Shown: piece after piece, positions 1 to 6,354 of the stretch
Layout: every line of letters starts with the position of its first letter
How positions within the stretch are numbered: the stretch's first letter is position 1
Assembly: GCA_021809305.1 (NCBI GenBank)
Contig: JAKBAF010000064.1
Coordinates: 1 to 7,223, forward strand
Direction of reading: 5' to 3'
From: a bacterium
GTDB taxonomy: Bacteria; Chlamydiota; Chlamydiia; Chlamydiales; JAFEGQ01
DNA length: 7,223 nt
Notes under the pieces: model-generated
The model's database searches: none
The model's input: only the letters and a program-made list of their open reading frames with translations
What the model was told of the DNA's origin: nothing
Made by a program: the position numbers and the translations under genes

Positions 1-1185
1 TTTTGAATGGTGGGAAGAAGCCTCTTCAAGACCTGCAGCCCCGGGATTGTCCAACATAAGGGCGTAGACTTGCGAGAGGACCGTTGCCAGCTCCTCCACC
101 TCGGAATGCTTGGCGGTATAGGTAAAGACCACCATCTCCTTGGGATCGGCAATCTCGCCTTCGACATCTGCAATGAGTTTTCTCGCAACCACCATCATCT
201 CTTGAGGGCCGGCTATGAAGAGCGAGTTCGGAATATTGGTTGGGGCAAGAACTTTGAGACTAGGTGGCCCACCGACCTCAGCGTAACTTTGCTCAAAGTA
301 GAGGTTGATGATCGCTTCCATCTCCTTCCCGCTGATCTTTGTAAGAGAGATAAGCTGATATTCGCGCTCTTCGGCGTCCGCTGCGATAAAGTCGTAGAGC
401 TTAAGAAGCTGCTCGATTCCCTCACTATTTGAGAGGATGAAGATCTGCCGGCCACAGAGGCGAACCTGGGTCTTATCCTCGTTTAGAAAGCGGTGGAGGA
501 AGGCACAGGTCCCTTGGACGGCATCCAAGGGAGGGCTTAGAACGAAACAGACCCTTGATTGAGGGGGAAGGGCAGCGAGATCCTGGCGCTCCGATGTCAC
601 ATAGGTCGTCTCATTTGGGCAGGCTCGAACAAGATAGAGCTGCCTGACGTAGGCGTTGAGCTCTCGAATACCCACCCCATTGTGGGTGAGAATAAGCTCG
701 AGCATCTCCGACCACGATTCGCGCGGCACAGGAAGGTTTGAGGTGATGCTGAGCCGAATGCCTCCCACCTCGGGGGTAAGAAGGTAGATGTAATCCTGGG
801 AGCCGTAGTCCATCACAAGCTCCTCCACCGTCGTCCAGGGCTGGTGCCAGAGGGCATAGGGCTCTTGGTCTCGATTCTCAAGTGCAATCTTCCGCCACAT
901 CTCACCAGCTGCTTTGATCTGCTCTTTGAGAGCGCGGACGCGAGAGAGCAGGAGGTCGTACTCCTCACCAGGCGCTCCCTCGTTAATGAGCCGCTCGCCC
1001 CTCTGGTAGAGCAGCCTTAACTCTTCATGAAGCTTGTAGAGCTCGTGGTTGACCTTTGGAAGCGCCTTTTTCACCTCCACCTCACCCATCGGGCTTGGCT
1101 GCGCCGCCCCTCGCTTCTCACTCACCGTCTCTGCAAAAGAGGGAGTGGCTGCAAGAAGAAGGATGAGGGCAAAGAGAGCTTTCAT
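1..1185 (-). CDS. gspD: GspD-type outer-membrane secretin, N-terminal part (truncated by window edge)
   Basis: An open frame of 395 codons runs from an ATG at 1185 off the left edge with no stop. Residues 1-18 form a signal peptide (MKALFALILLLAATPSFA, cleavage likely before ET). Residues 43-100 are charged and helical, probably coiled coil. Residues about 118-187 (TTVEELVMDYGSQDY..., TPEVGG, LILTHNGVGI) resemble the N0 domain of type II secretins. Residues about 210-270 (GRQIFILSNSEGIEQLLKL) and 275-345 (APTNIPNSLFIAG, then ARKLIADVE) resemble repeated N1/N2 ring domains, and a third begins at about 351 (MVVFTYTAKHSEVEELATVL). In this family these domains form the periplasmic vestibule below the outer-membrane pore; the pore-forming C-terminal secretin domain would lie beyond the window. 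The start overlaps the stop of the upstream gene (ATGA), implying translational coupling. In chlamydiae gspE, gspF and gspG usually follow gspD, so they are expected to the left. A type III secretin is the alternative, but the domain order and overlapping upstream gene favour GspD. Confidence 0.78.
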   Translation of the reverse strand, partial: MKALFALILLLAATPSFAETVSEKRGAAQPSPMGEVEVKKALPKVNHELYKLHEELRLLYQRGERLINEGAPGEEYDLLLSRVRALKEQIKAAGEMWRKIALENRDQEPYALWHQPWTTVEELVMDYGSQDYIYLLTPEVGGIRLSITSNLPVPRESWSEMLELILTHNGVGIRELNAYVRQLYLVRACPNETTYVTSERQDLAALPPQSRVCFVLSPPLDAVQGTCAFLHRFLNEDKTQVRLCGRQIFILSNSEGIEQLLKLYDFIAADAEEREYQLISLTKISGKEMEAIINLYFEQSYAEVGGPPSLKVLAPTNIPNSLFIAGPQEMMVVARKLIADVEGEIADPKEMVVFTYTAKHSEVEELATVLSQVYALMLDNPGAAGLEEASSHHSK

Positions 1186-2657
1186 ATGTTGGATCTCCCC
1201 ATGGGCGTGTCTGATAGGATGTCTGCCTCTTCTGTGAGCCCTCGGATAACGGCTGGCAGAGAGAGGAGGGAGGGTTCGTCGGCCTCTCCCTGAGATGGAC
1301 CTACTGATTGTTCATCGCTTGATGTTCGCTCATTCAGAGAGCCACCGAGCGTTCTTGAAAAGAGGTGGGGCCGCTCCTCATGAGATGAGCGCTTATGTAC
1401 CTCGGCTATTGGGCCAAGCTGTGGTGTGAGCGGCATCTCAAAGTCCTGCATCTCTGAGCGAGAGGTGTTGTAGAGATGGCCTTTGAGAACTTGCCTACCT
1501 TCTCTGCGTCCAATGCCATTAAGCACCAGCAGCTCGCCGCTTAAGCGCCCCGCAATAAAGTCGTCAATCTCGGCTCTTCCCTTAATCTCTTGCCACCCTT
1601 TTTCAGTGAGCAAAAGCCACGACGAGGGTGAGACGATGAGCCGCTCCTCGGCCGCGATGAGCACAAACTGCGACCAGGTCTTTGCCGCCACAAATCGAAG
1701 GAGATCTTTCAGATAAGGGGGCATCCACATCTCTCTTCCTCGCATTAGGACAAGGGGCAGCGCCGCTTTTCCCTCTGGATCCCAAAGGTCAAAGGCGATC
1801 TGCTTCTCCCCTACTTTGCTGACATAGAGCAGAGGGTAGCTATCAGACGATTCGCCATCCTTGAGATTATGCCATTTGTTTCCCTTCCAGACGAGAGAAT
1901 CTCCTGCTGCCACAAAACAGCTGTAGCACTCCTCGCCCTCACCAAAATCGATGCGCTCCCTGCCTTTCGCCTCGGGGTACTCCTCACCGCCATGGTCTGT
2001 CAGAAAGAGATCTTGGCCAAACCAGCGCGCCCTAAGCCTTGCAAGCAGGCCGCTATCTACTCGATGGCTTCCTAGCATAAAGGAGCGCTCTCCAAAGCCG
2101 GCAGCTCGCTCTTTAACAGTAAAGTGGGCGTGCTCGCTTGGAATTGCGATGACCTCTCCCCCTTGAGAGCGCATAGCAAGATCGATTGAAACCTCTCCAT
2201 CGGGGGTCAAATTTGGCGAGATCCAAAGGTTGGTCTCGACCTCATCTGAACTTAAAGCATAAGATCCTGCGAGACCTGTCCGCTCGAACTTAAGATAAGC
2301 TCGCTTTAAGACGGGGAGTGAGAAGCTCTCCTGCGAGGAATTCAAGAGAAGGTGGATCACCTGTTGACGCGGGTCTGCGTCGGGTCTTCGATTAACGCCG
2401 AGGAGGACGACCTCACCTCGCAGATCTGGAAGATGCACAGAAGGTGGTTTGCAGCGCAAGAAGAGAGAGCTTGCTAGCTCGATTTTACTGAGCGGATCGG
2501 ATACCCTAAGGCGCAGGTTTTTGCAAAGCGCGGCGAGGGGAGAGGGCCGTGCCGATAATGGAGTTTGATGTGGCGCCATAGCGGCAAGGAGTGCAGCTAC
2601 AAAGAGCGCGCATGTCAGGAGGCCTAAGGCTCGATTCATCATCTTGATGAGGGTCAT
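1182..2657 (-). CDS. Unrecognised exported or membrane-anchored protein encoded upstream of gspD
   Basis: A 491-residue protein read from the ATG at 2657. Its N-terminus (MTLIKMMNRALGLLTCALFVAALLAA) is a short basic stretch then about 18 hydrophobic residues, a signal peptide or signal anchor. The rest is soluble, without further membrane segments, and mixed beta-rich with many W/F/L clusters (for example WKGNKWHNL, SQFVLIAAEERLIVSPSSWLLL). The last 90 or so residues are polar and look disordered (KRSSHEERPH, RTSSDEQSVGPSQGEADEPS). No domain is recognised. The stop overlaps the secretin ATG by 4 bp, so the two are almost certainly co-translated. In many type II systems the gene before gspD is gspC, the inner-membrane clamp protein; a single N-terminal membrane segment with a periplasmic body fits that role, but there is no visible sequence support. 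The start is uncertain: ATGs at 2642 and 2639 also leave a good signal, none has a clear Shine-Dalgarno, and the frame stays open to a TTG at 2744, inside the divergent gene. Confidence 0.8.
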   Translation of the reverse strand: MTLIKMMNRALGLLTCALFVAALLAAMAPHQTPLSARPSPLAALCKNLRLRVSDPLSKIELASSLFLRCKPPSVHLPDLRGEVVLLGVNRRPDADPRQQVIHLLLNSSQESFSLPVLKRAYLKFERTGLAGSYALSSDEVETNLWISPNLTPDGEVSIDLAMRSQGGEVIAIPSEHAHFTVKERAAGFGERSFMLGSHRVDSGLLARLRARWFGQDLFLTDHGGEEYPEAKGRERIDFGEGEECYSCFVAAGDSLVWKGNKWHNLKDGESSDSYPLLYVSKVGEKQIAFDLWDPEGKAALPLVLMRGREMWMPPYLKDLLRFVAAKTWSQFVLIAAEERLIVSPSSWLLLTEKGWQEIKGRAEIDDFIAGRLSGELLVLNGIGRREGRQVLKGHLYNTSRSEMQDFEMPLTPQLGPIAEVHKRSSHEERPHLFSRTLGGSLNERTSSDEQSVGPSQGEADEPSLLSLPAVIRGLTEEADILSDTPMGRSNI

Positions 2658-2708
2658 GGACAGCCAATCTATCGACGTACAAGGGCAAGTAGAGATAAGA
2701 GGGAGTAT
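2658..2708. promoter_or_regulatory. Short divergent intergenic region
   Basis: About 51 bp separates the preferred start of the minus-strand gspD-upstream gene from the plus-strand M15-like gene, so control elements for both must sit here or inside the neighbouring coding ends. The only clear signal is the plus-strand ribosome binding site AAGAGGG at 2697-2703. I could not find a convincing -35/-10 pair in either direction. If the minus-strand gene starts at the TTG at 2744 instead, this region is coding on that strand. Confidence 0.35.
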
Positions 2709-3566
2709 ATGGGCGGCACTCAAAAATGCAAAGGACGCAATCAAAGATGGCCCTACTCTCTCTTAGTCGCTCTCCTTGCGATGGCGCAGTTGAGCTGCGG
2801 GAGGGGCGAGAGGCTTAAGGCGCCGGCTTTAGCATCACCCATTACTCGGCGCTCAGATGAGGTGACGCTTCCTGCGCAGCATCGATTGCGCCACCGCGCG
2901 GCCTATCCTTGGGAGGGAGTGTATTCTGGCAGCCACCTCAAAATTACAAAAGAGCATCTTCGATGTCGCGGCGCTCGCCACGCCCCCCTTAAGGAGGGGG
3001 TGGGGGAGGATGGGGCGAAGTTTGCCCTCTTTGATTGTGGCGGGCCGAGGTCACATAGCCTCCCCTGCCGCGAAGGGAAGGAGGAGGTCTATCCCATACT
3101 CCTTGAGCTTCTCAATTGGGTGCAGGATAAGAGTGGCAAACGGGTCATTGTCACCTGCGGCCATCGCTGCCCGGCCCATAATACCTACTCCGATCCAACC
3201 ACCTTTAACCAGACCTCCAAACATCTCATTGGCGCTGAGGTCGATTTCTACGTGCAGGGGCTTGAGCGTCAGCCAGAGGAGGTTGTTGCGCTTCTCTTGC
3301 GCTACTATGAGGCTACTCCTTGGTATTCAGGAAAGAGCGCTTACCAGACCTTCCACCGGTATGAGAAGGAGGACACCAATGTCTCGATCCCTCCCTGGTA
3401 CAATAAGGAGGTCTTTATTAAGCTCTACCAGCCAAATGAGGGAAGGGATCTGGACAATACTCACCCCTATCCCTACCTCTCGATACAGGTACGCTACGAT
3501 AGAGCGCGTGAATGCCCCGTCACCTACACATGGAAGGAGGCCTTTCGTGGCTATCGAAGGGGATAG
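2709..3566 (+). CDS. Exported M15-like zinc D,D-carboxypeptidase/endopeptidase, possible lipoprotein
   Basis: A 285-residue protein. The N-terminus has a basic stretch (KCKGRNQR) and a hydrophobic core (YSLLVALLAMAQLSC). Cys30 could be a lipidation site, but Gln at -3 makes the lipobox non-canonical. The catalytic signature lies at about 147-179: VIVTCGHRCPAHN followed by TSKHLIGAEVD, matching the M15/DUF882 patterns GxRxPxxN and SxHxxGxAxD, so H172 and D179 are predicted zinc ligands. DNTH (249-252) is a candidate for the third His ligand, with Asp where the family more often has Glu. Such enzymes cleave D-amino-acid crosslinks or stems in peptidoglycan in the cell envelope. A purine-rich Shine-Dalgarno (AAGAGGG, 2697-2703) precedes the ATG by 5 nt; the first internal Met would remove the signal, so this start is preferred. 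The gene is divergent from the secretin pair. Assignment to the M15 fold is fairly secure; substrate and activity are inferred. Confidence 0.82.
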   Translation: MGGTQKCKGRNQRWPYSLLVALLAMAQLSCGRGERLKAPALASPITRRSDEVTLPAQHRLRHRAAYPWEGVYSGSHLKITKEHLRCRGARHAPLKEGVGEDGAKFALFDCGGPRSHSLPCREGKEEVYPILLELLNWVQDKSGKRVIVTCGHRCPAHNTYSDPTTFNQTSKHLIGAEVDFYVQGLERQPEEVVALLLRYYEATPWYSGKSAYQTFHRYEKEDTNVSIPPWYNKEVFIKLYQPNEGRDLDNTHPYPYLSIQVRYDRARECPVTYTWKEAFRGYRRG

Positions 3567-3591
3567 AATCTTTGAACCAACAAACTGTTAG

Positions 3592-3620
3592 TTGCATTAT
3601 TTCTATTCTACTGGTATACA
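3592..3620 (+). promoter_or_regulatory. Candidate sigma-70-type promoter
   Basis: TTGCAT (3592-3597) and TATACA (3615-3620) are separated by exactly 17 bp in an AT-rich gap between two plus-strand genes. The -35 matches consensus at 3 of 6 and the -10 at 4 of 6 positions. A start near 3627 would give a leader of about 24 nt before the ATG at 3651, containing the purine-rich AAAAAAGGA at 3633-3641. Only the boxes and spacing are seen; activity is inferred. Confidence 0.42.
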
Positions 3621-3650
3621 TCAGATAAAAGTAAAAAAGGATGTCTCTCT

Positions 3651-3965
3651 ATGGAGCCGCCCCCAAATAAAAGCGATAAGGGCCCAGAGGAAGAGGAGTC
3701 TTTTATTACGGAGTTTTCAGCTCTTTGCAAGCGCCTTCTCTTTCCAAGGGTGAAGGAGGCCTACACCGAGCTTACCCAAGATACCTTGCCAGAGCTAAAG
3801 AAGAGCTGGGACCAGGCTAAATGTACAGTAAAGGAGTCCTACGACCGGCTTAAGCAAAAAAAGGGGTCCAGCGAGGCTCATGAGGAGCCACCACACGCAG
3901 AGGCTCCGAAAGAGACGCCGCCAGAGCCTCCCAAAACGCCTCCACCCCCCCCACCTGTGGCTTAA
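3651..3965 (+). CDS. Small hydrophilic protein with acidic N-terminus and proline-rich C-terminus, unknown
   Basis: A 104-residue protein with no signal peptide or membrane segment. Residues 1-17 are acidic and proline-containing (GPEEEES). Residues 18-72 look like one or two amphipathic, highly charged helices (VKEAYTELTQDTLPELKK, then KESYDRLKQKK). Residues 73-104 are low complexity, rich in Pro and Glu, ending in six prolines plus VA. An AAAAAAGGA stretch at 3633-3641 is a plausible ribosome binding site 9 nt before the ATG. No family is recognised. The charged-helix plus polyproline layout could suit a scaffold or a secreted host-interacting protein in an intracellular bacterium, but that is speculation. 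A C8 run lies within the last codons, and an A7G4 run lies in the middle (KQKKG). Coding status is supported by an uninterrupted frame, the ribosome binding site and the regular helical pattern. Confidence 0.72.
   Translation: MEPPPNKSDKGPEEEESFITEFSALCKRLLFPRVKEAYTELTQDTLPELKKSWDQAKCTVKESYDRLKQKKGSSEAHEEPPHAEAPKETPPEPPKTPPPPPPVA
3945..3952. repeat. C8 homopolymer tract at the 3' end of the proline-tailed gene
   Basis: Eight consecutive C residues encode part of the terminal proline run. Loss of one C would replace the last residues and read on to a TGA beyond 4030, adding about 25 residues; gain of one C would give a short alternative tail ending before 3980. Poly-C/G tracts mediate slippage in chlamydial pmp genes, though those are usually longer, so switching here is only a possibility. 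Confidence 0.5.
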
Positions 3966-4093
3966 GTCCAATCAAATAATACGATCCAGTCTACTCATTA
4001 TTTATCATCTCTTTCCGTTCTCTAGACTCTCAAGTTGAATGTATTCACGTACTATTTCTTTTCGATTGTAACCCTTCAAATCTTGATCTATTC

Positions 4094-4121
4094 TTGACGG
4101 CCGGTAACGTTGCAATAAAGT
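4094..4121 (+). promoter_or_regulatory. Weak promoter candidate upstream of the 302-residue protein gene
   Basis: TTGACG (4094-4099) matches the -35 consensus at five positions and TAAAGT (4116-4121) the -10 at four, with 16 bp between. A start near 4128 would leave a leader of only about 11 nt that barely keeps the ribosome binding site. A competing pair is TTGTAA (4067-4072) with TATTCT (4089-4094). The 173-bp gap 3966-4138 is AT-rich and holds no other clear signal. Confidence 0.3.
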
Positions 4122-4126
4122 TAGCC

Positions 4127-4134
4127 AAGGAGGG
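4127..4134 (+). promoter_or_regulatory. Strong Shine-Dalgarno that fixes the start at 4139
   Basis: AAGGAGGG lies 4 nt before the ATG at 4139 and is the best anti-16S match in the window. It decides between this ATG and the in-frame TTG at 4094, which has no ribosome binding site and would add 15 residues. Confidence 0.8.
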
Positions 4135-4138
4135 TGTC

Positions 4139-5047
4139 ATGGAGAAGTGTTTCGTATGTAGTCCAGGGGAGACCCCCATTTCTGAGAGGGGAGCGTACAA
4201 TGCCTACAACGTTCATGGTCAAAATTTTCAAGAAGAAAAAATGTTGACCACGGTGAGATGTCCACCCATCAACCACTCACTCACAAAGGCTACGATTCGC
4301 TACGGGGAGGCCCTAACTCGCACCGGTAAACTGGTGGAACAGCTCTTTACACTAGCTGCGATGTTTACAACAGTGGGCGCTCCTCTTGGCCATCGCCTCT
4401 GCCCATGGATTAAATTCGTTCGCGGACCAGCTGGTGCCGGACTTCTTATTATTAAGGGGTTGAAGTACAGCTGCAATCCTGAGGCGTGGAAGCAGGGTGA
4501 TGGGCGTATCGCGCATGCGCTCAAGGTTATCTGCCCAGCTCTTATGCTCTTTAATGGACCGAACAATTTAGCGCTTTGGATTGTGAAGGTGCGCCATATG
4601 GCACTCCCTTCGCACTTTATGCACTCCTGGCAGAGCTTACTTTCAAAGACAGGTCTTGCTGGCAACGTCTTTGCTGCGGCCCTTATGGCAAATAATATCG
4701 GCGTCTGTGTTGCCTCTGGATATAAGGCGCGCTTTGAAGCTGCAGAGCTCAATGGTATTGTTAGAGCGACTCAGGCTGCCGGCAATAGAGATCTTCTTGC
4801 AGAAAGAGAGGCGGCTTTCCGGGTAGGTTTTGATAAAAAGCAAACAGACGGCATTCTTGGCAACGCCCTTGACTTTGGTAAGTATGCCGGCGACTCGCTC
4901 GCGCAGGTCGTTCCTGAGGAGGCCAGCATCTATGTCAGCGTTGTTGCAGCATCCCTTGGGGTGATTAAGAGCGGCATCGAGGTGAAGGGTAAGCTGGGCT
5001 CGGACCTGTTTGGTGCAGCGGCTCAGATTAAATCATGGTTTGTCTAG
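4139..5047 (+). CDS. Unrecognised 302-residue protein with several moderately hydrophobic segments
   Basis: The start is fixed by AAGGAGGG upstream of the ATG. The N-terminus is polar with a Cys pair (C4, C7: MEKCFVC) and no signal peptide. Moderately hydrophobic stretches occur at about 66-82 (VEQLFTLAAMFTTVGAP), 97-107 (GPAGAGLLIIK), 128-150 (LKVICPALMLF then NNLALWIVKV), 174-194 (AGNVFAAALMANNIGVCVASG) and 262-278 (ASIYVSVVAASLGVIKSG). These have the Ala/Gly-rich look of membrane-associating helices rather than long classic transmembrane segments. Between about 195 and 250 the chain is charged and helical (ARFEAAELNGIV, then LLAEREAAFRVGFDKKQ). I recognise no domain. Chlamydial inclusion-membrane proteins carry paired hydrophobic helices, but the bilobed pattern is not clear here. 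The 3' end overlaps mutY by 13 bp, so the two are probably one transcriptional unit although their functions need not be related. Confidence 0.85.
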   Translation: MEKCFVCSPGETPISERGAYNAYNVHGQNFQEEKMLTTVRCPPINHSLTKATIRYGEALTRTGKLVEQLFTLAAMFTTVGAPLGHRLCPWIKFVRGPAGAGLLIIKGLKYSCNPEAWKQGDGRIAHALKVICPALMLFNGPNNLALWIVKVRHMALPSHFMHSWQSLLSKTGLAGNVFAAALMANNIGVCVASGYKARFEAAELNGIVRATQAAGNRDLLAEREAAFRVGFDKKQTDGILGNALDFGKYAGDSLAQVVPEEASIYVSVVAASLGVIKSGIEVKGKLGSDLFGAAAQIKSWFV

Positions 5048-6075
5048 AACCTCTTCGGCACTGGTTCTTGAGGGTGAGGCGCGATCTGCCGTGGAGGCGG
5101 GCGCCCACCCCTTATGCTGTTCTTGTCTCGGAGGTGATGCTCCAGCAGACACAGGTCGCTACTGTCATCCCCTACTTCGAGCGCTGGATGGCGCTCTTCC
5201 CCAATTTTAAGGCCTTAGCTGAGGCGCCAATAGATGAGGTCTTAAAAGCTTGGGAGGGGCTTGGCTACTACTCGCGAGCAAGGAATCTTCATATAGCCGC
5301 TGCGTGCGTCATTGAGCAATTTGGGGGAGAGCTTCCCTCCAGAGAGGAGGAGCTGCTCGAAGTTAAGGGGATCGGGGAGTACACAGCCGCTGCCATTCGG
5401 AGCTTTGCCTTCCATGAAAGAGAGGTGGCAATTGATGGAAACGTCTTGCGCGTCGCTGCTCGCTACTTCGCTTTAAGCGATGATATCGCGAAGAGCACCA
5501 CTCGGCGCCTTGTTCGAAAAAAGATGGAGTCGCTCCTGCCACATGAGCGCCCATGGGAAGTTCCTGAGGCGCTGATTGAGCTTGGCGCAACTATTTGCGC
5601 CATGAAACCTGAGTGCGAGTGGTGCCCGATTCAGCTGAGCTGCCTTGCCTATCAGACAAATCAGACCCACCTTTTACCCGTTAATTCTAAGAAGATCTCA
5701 ACGACAAACCTCCTTCGAGTGGTGGTTGTTCTCCATTGCGAGGGTCACCTTCTTCTTTGCCAGCGAAAACCAGGAGAGGTGATGGCTGATCTCTTTGAGT
5801 TCCCCTACTTCGAGATTCAAGCAGGCGAGGAGGGTGATATCTGCAAGAGAATTACCGAGGGTTTACACCTAGAGGCTGAGCCTCTTATGAGACTTGATGA
5901 GGTGGTGCATAGCTTCACTAGGTATCGCGCTCGCCTCCTCCCCACTCTATTAGAGGCAGCCTGCCTGGTCGCTCCGGATGGTTACGCCTACCACAGCTTT
6001 GAGAGCTGCGCTAAGCTTCCCTTCTCCTCTGGCCACCGCAAGATCTTGAGCCAAGCTCTCCGCGCTCTGCGGTAG
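5035..6075 (+). CDS. mutY: A/G-specific adenine DNA glycosylase MutY
   Basis: A 346-residue protein of normal MutY length that removes adenine mispaired with 8-oxoguanine, limiting G:C to T:A mutation. It has RDLPWR (16-21), SEVMLQQTQVATVIPYFERW (32-51) with catalytic Glu33, GLGYYSRARNL (75-85), the helix-hairpin-helix EVKGIGEYTAAAI (109-121) and DGNVLRV (134-140) with catalytic Asp134. Iron-sulfur ligands are C188, C194, C197 and C203. The C-terminal NUDIX-like 8-oxoG-reading domain is at about 225-340 (LLLCQRKPGEVMADLFEFP, then VVHSFTRYRARLLP). Two oddities: the cluster loop reads C-X5-C-X2-C-X5-C, one residue short of the usual X6, and FTR (294-296) replaces FSH/FTH. The ATG at 5035 is the first possible start, since an in-frame TAA lies at 5029-5031. 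It overlaps the upstream gene by 13 bp without a strong ribosome binding site, suggesting coupled translation. The TAG stop lies inside the target duplication of the adjoining element. Confidence 0.96.
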   Translation: MVCLEPLRHWFLRVRRDLPWRRAPTPYAVLVSEVMLQQTQVATVIPYFERWMALFPNFKALAEAPIDEVLKAWEGLGYYSRARNLHIAAACVIEQFGGELPSREEELLEVKGIGEYTAAAIRSFAFHEREVAIDGNVLRVAARYFALSDDIAKSTTRRLVRKKMESLLPHERPWEVPEALIELGATICAMKPECEWCPIQLSCLAYQTNQTHLLPVNSKKISTTNLLRVVVVLHCEGHLLLCQRKPGEVMADLFEFPYFEIQAGEEGDICKRITEGLHLEAEPLMRLDEVVHSFTRYRARLLPTLLEAACLVAPDGYAYHSFESCAKLPFSSGHRKILSQALRALR

Positions 6076-6081
6076 AGAGGG
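6073..6081. repeat. Left target-site duplication, includes the mutY stop codon
   Basis: TAGAGAGGG lies directly before the left terminus and is repeated exactly after the right terminus. Its first three bases are the mutY TAG, so insertion duplicated the stop codon and left the protein intact. Confidence 0.8.
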
Positions 6082-6109
6082 GGGTGCAATTGAAACTTGT
6101 ACGCTGGGC
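6082..6109 (+). repeat. Left terminal inverted repeat, 28 bp
   Basis: It starts GGGTGCAATTG and ends ACGCTGGGC. It pairs with 6355-6382 at 26 of 28 positions; mismatches are at positions 7 and 15 of the arm. A shorter echo (TGCAAT then CTGTAC) recurs at 6117-6128, possibly a subterminal transposase-binding repeat. Confidence 0.85.
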
Positions 6110-6189
6110 GATGGCGTGCAATCTGTACCGAATTGTTCGGAAAGACGCCAAGATTTTTCATCCCGCCGCAGTCTGTGGTTAACGGTCTT

Positions 6190-6307
6190 AGCAGCACAGG
6201 CGTGCTGCACTCCATATCTGAATCTACTGCTAAATGTTCGTGCTGTAAGCTCAGATTTGGAGTGCGGCACTCCTGTGCCGCTTTAGTTCTGGCCACGCCT
6301 GTGGCCA
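6190..6307. repeat. Cluster of three REP-like palindromes inside the element
   Basis: Three perfect 7-bp stems with 4-nt loops: GCAGCAC-AGGC-GTGCTGC (6191-6208), GCGGCAC-TCCT-GTGCCGC (6264-6281) and TGGCCAC-GCCT-GTGGCCA (6290-6307). The second and third share the core CAC-NCCT-GTG; the first carries it on the opposite strand. Hairpins 1 and 2 also sit at mirrored positions in a larger inverted repeat: 6190-6221 against 6251-6282 matches at 28 of 32 positions. One base-pair difference between hairpins 1 and 2 is a compensated A-T to G-C change, which argues for selection or copying of structure. The pattern resembles REP/BIME units mobilised by RAYT transposases, but no such gene is in the window. 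Confidence 0.75.
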
Positions 6308-6354
6308 TCGCATGTGATGTCGGAGTCCAAAAAAAGCGACAAAATGAACACACA

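Noticed and set aside
7..455. Frames on both strands at the left edge (141 and 80 codons)
   Set aside because: Shadows of the truncated secretin gene, whose frame is continuous and carries recognisable secretin domains.
2986..3007. GC-rich near palindrome around CCTTAAGG flanked by C and G runs
   Set aside because: It lies within the M15-like coding sequence, encodes ordinary residues (APLKEGVGE) and has no T run; probably incidental, though a sequencing slip could occur here.
3010..3591. A 193-codon frame on the plus strand
   Set aside because: An Arg/Ser/Pro-rich out-of-frame translation of the M15-like gene; the M15 motif lies in the other frame.
3974..4003. AAATAAT/ATTATTT 7-bp inverted repeat after the proline-tailed gene
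   Set aside because: An all-AT stem with a 16-nt loop and no downstream T tract; too weak to call a terminator.
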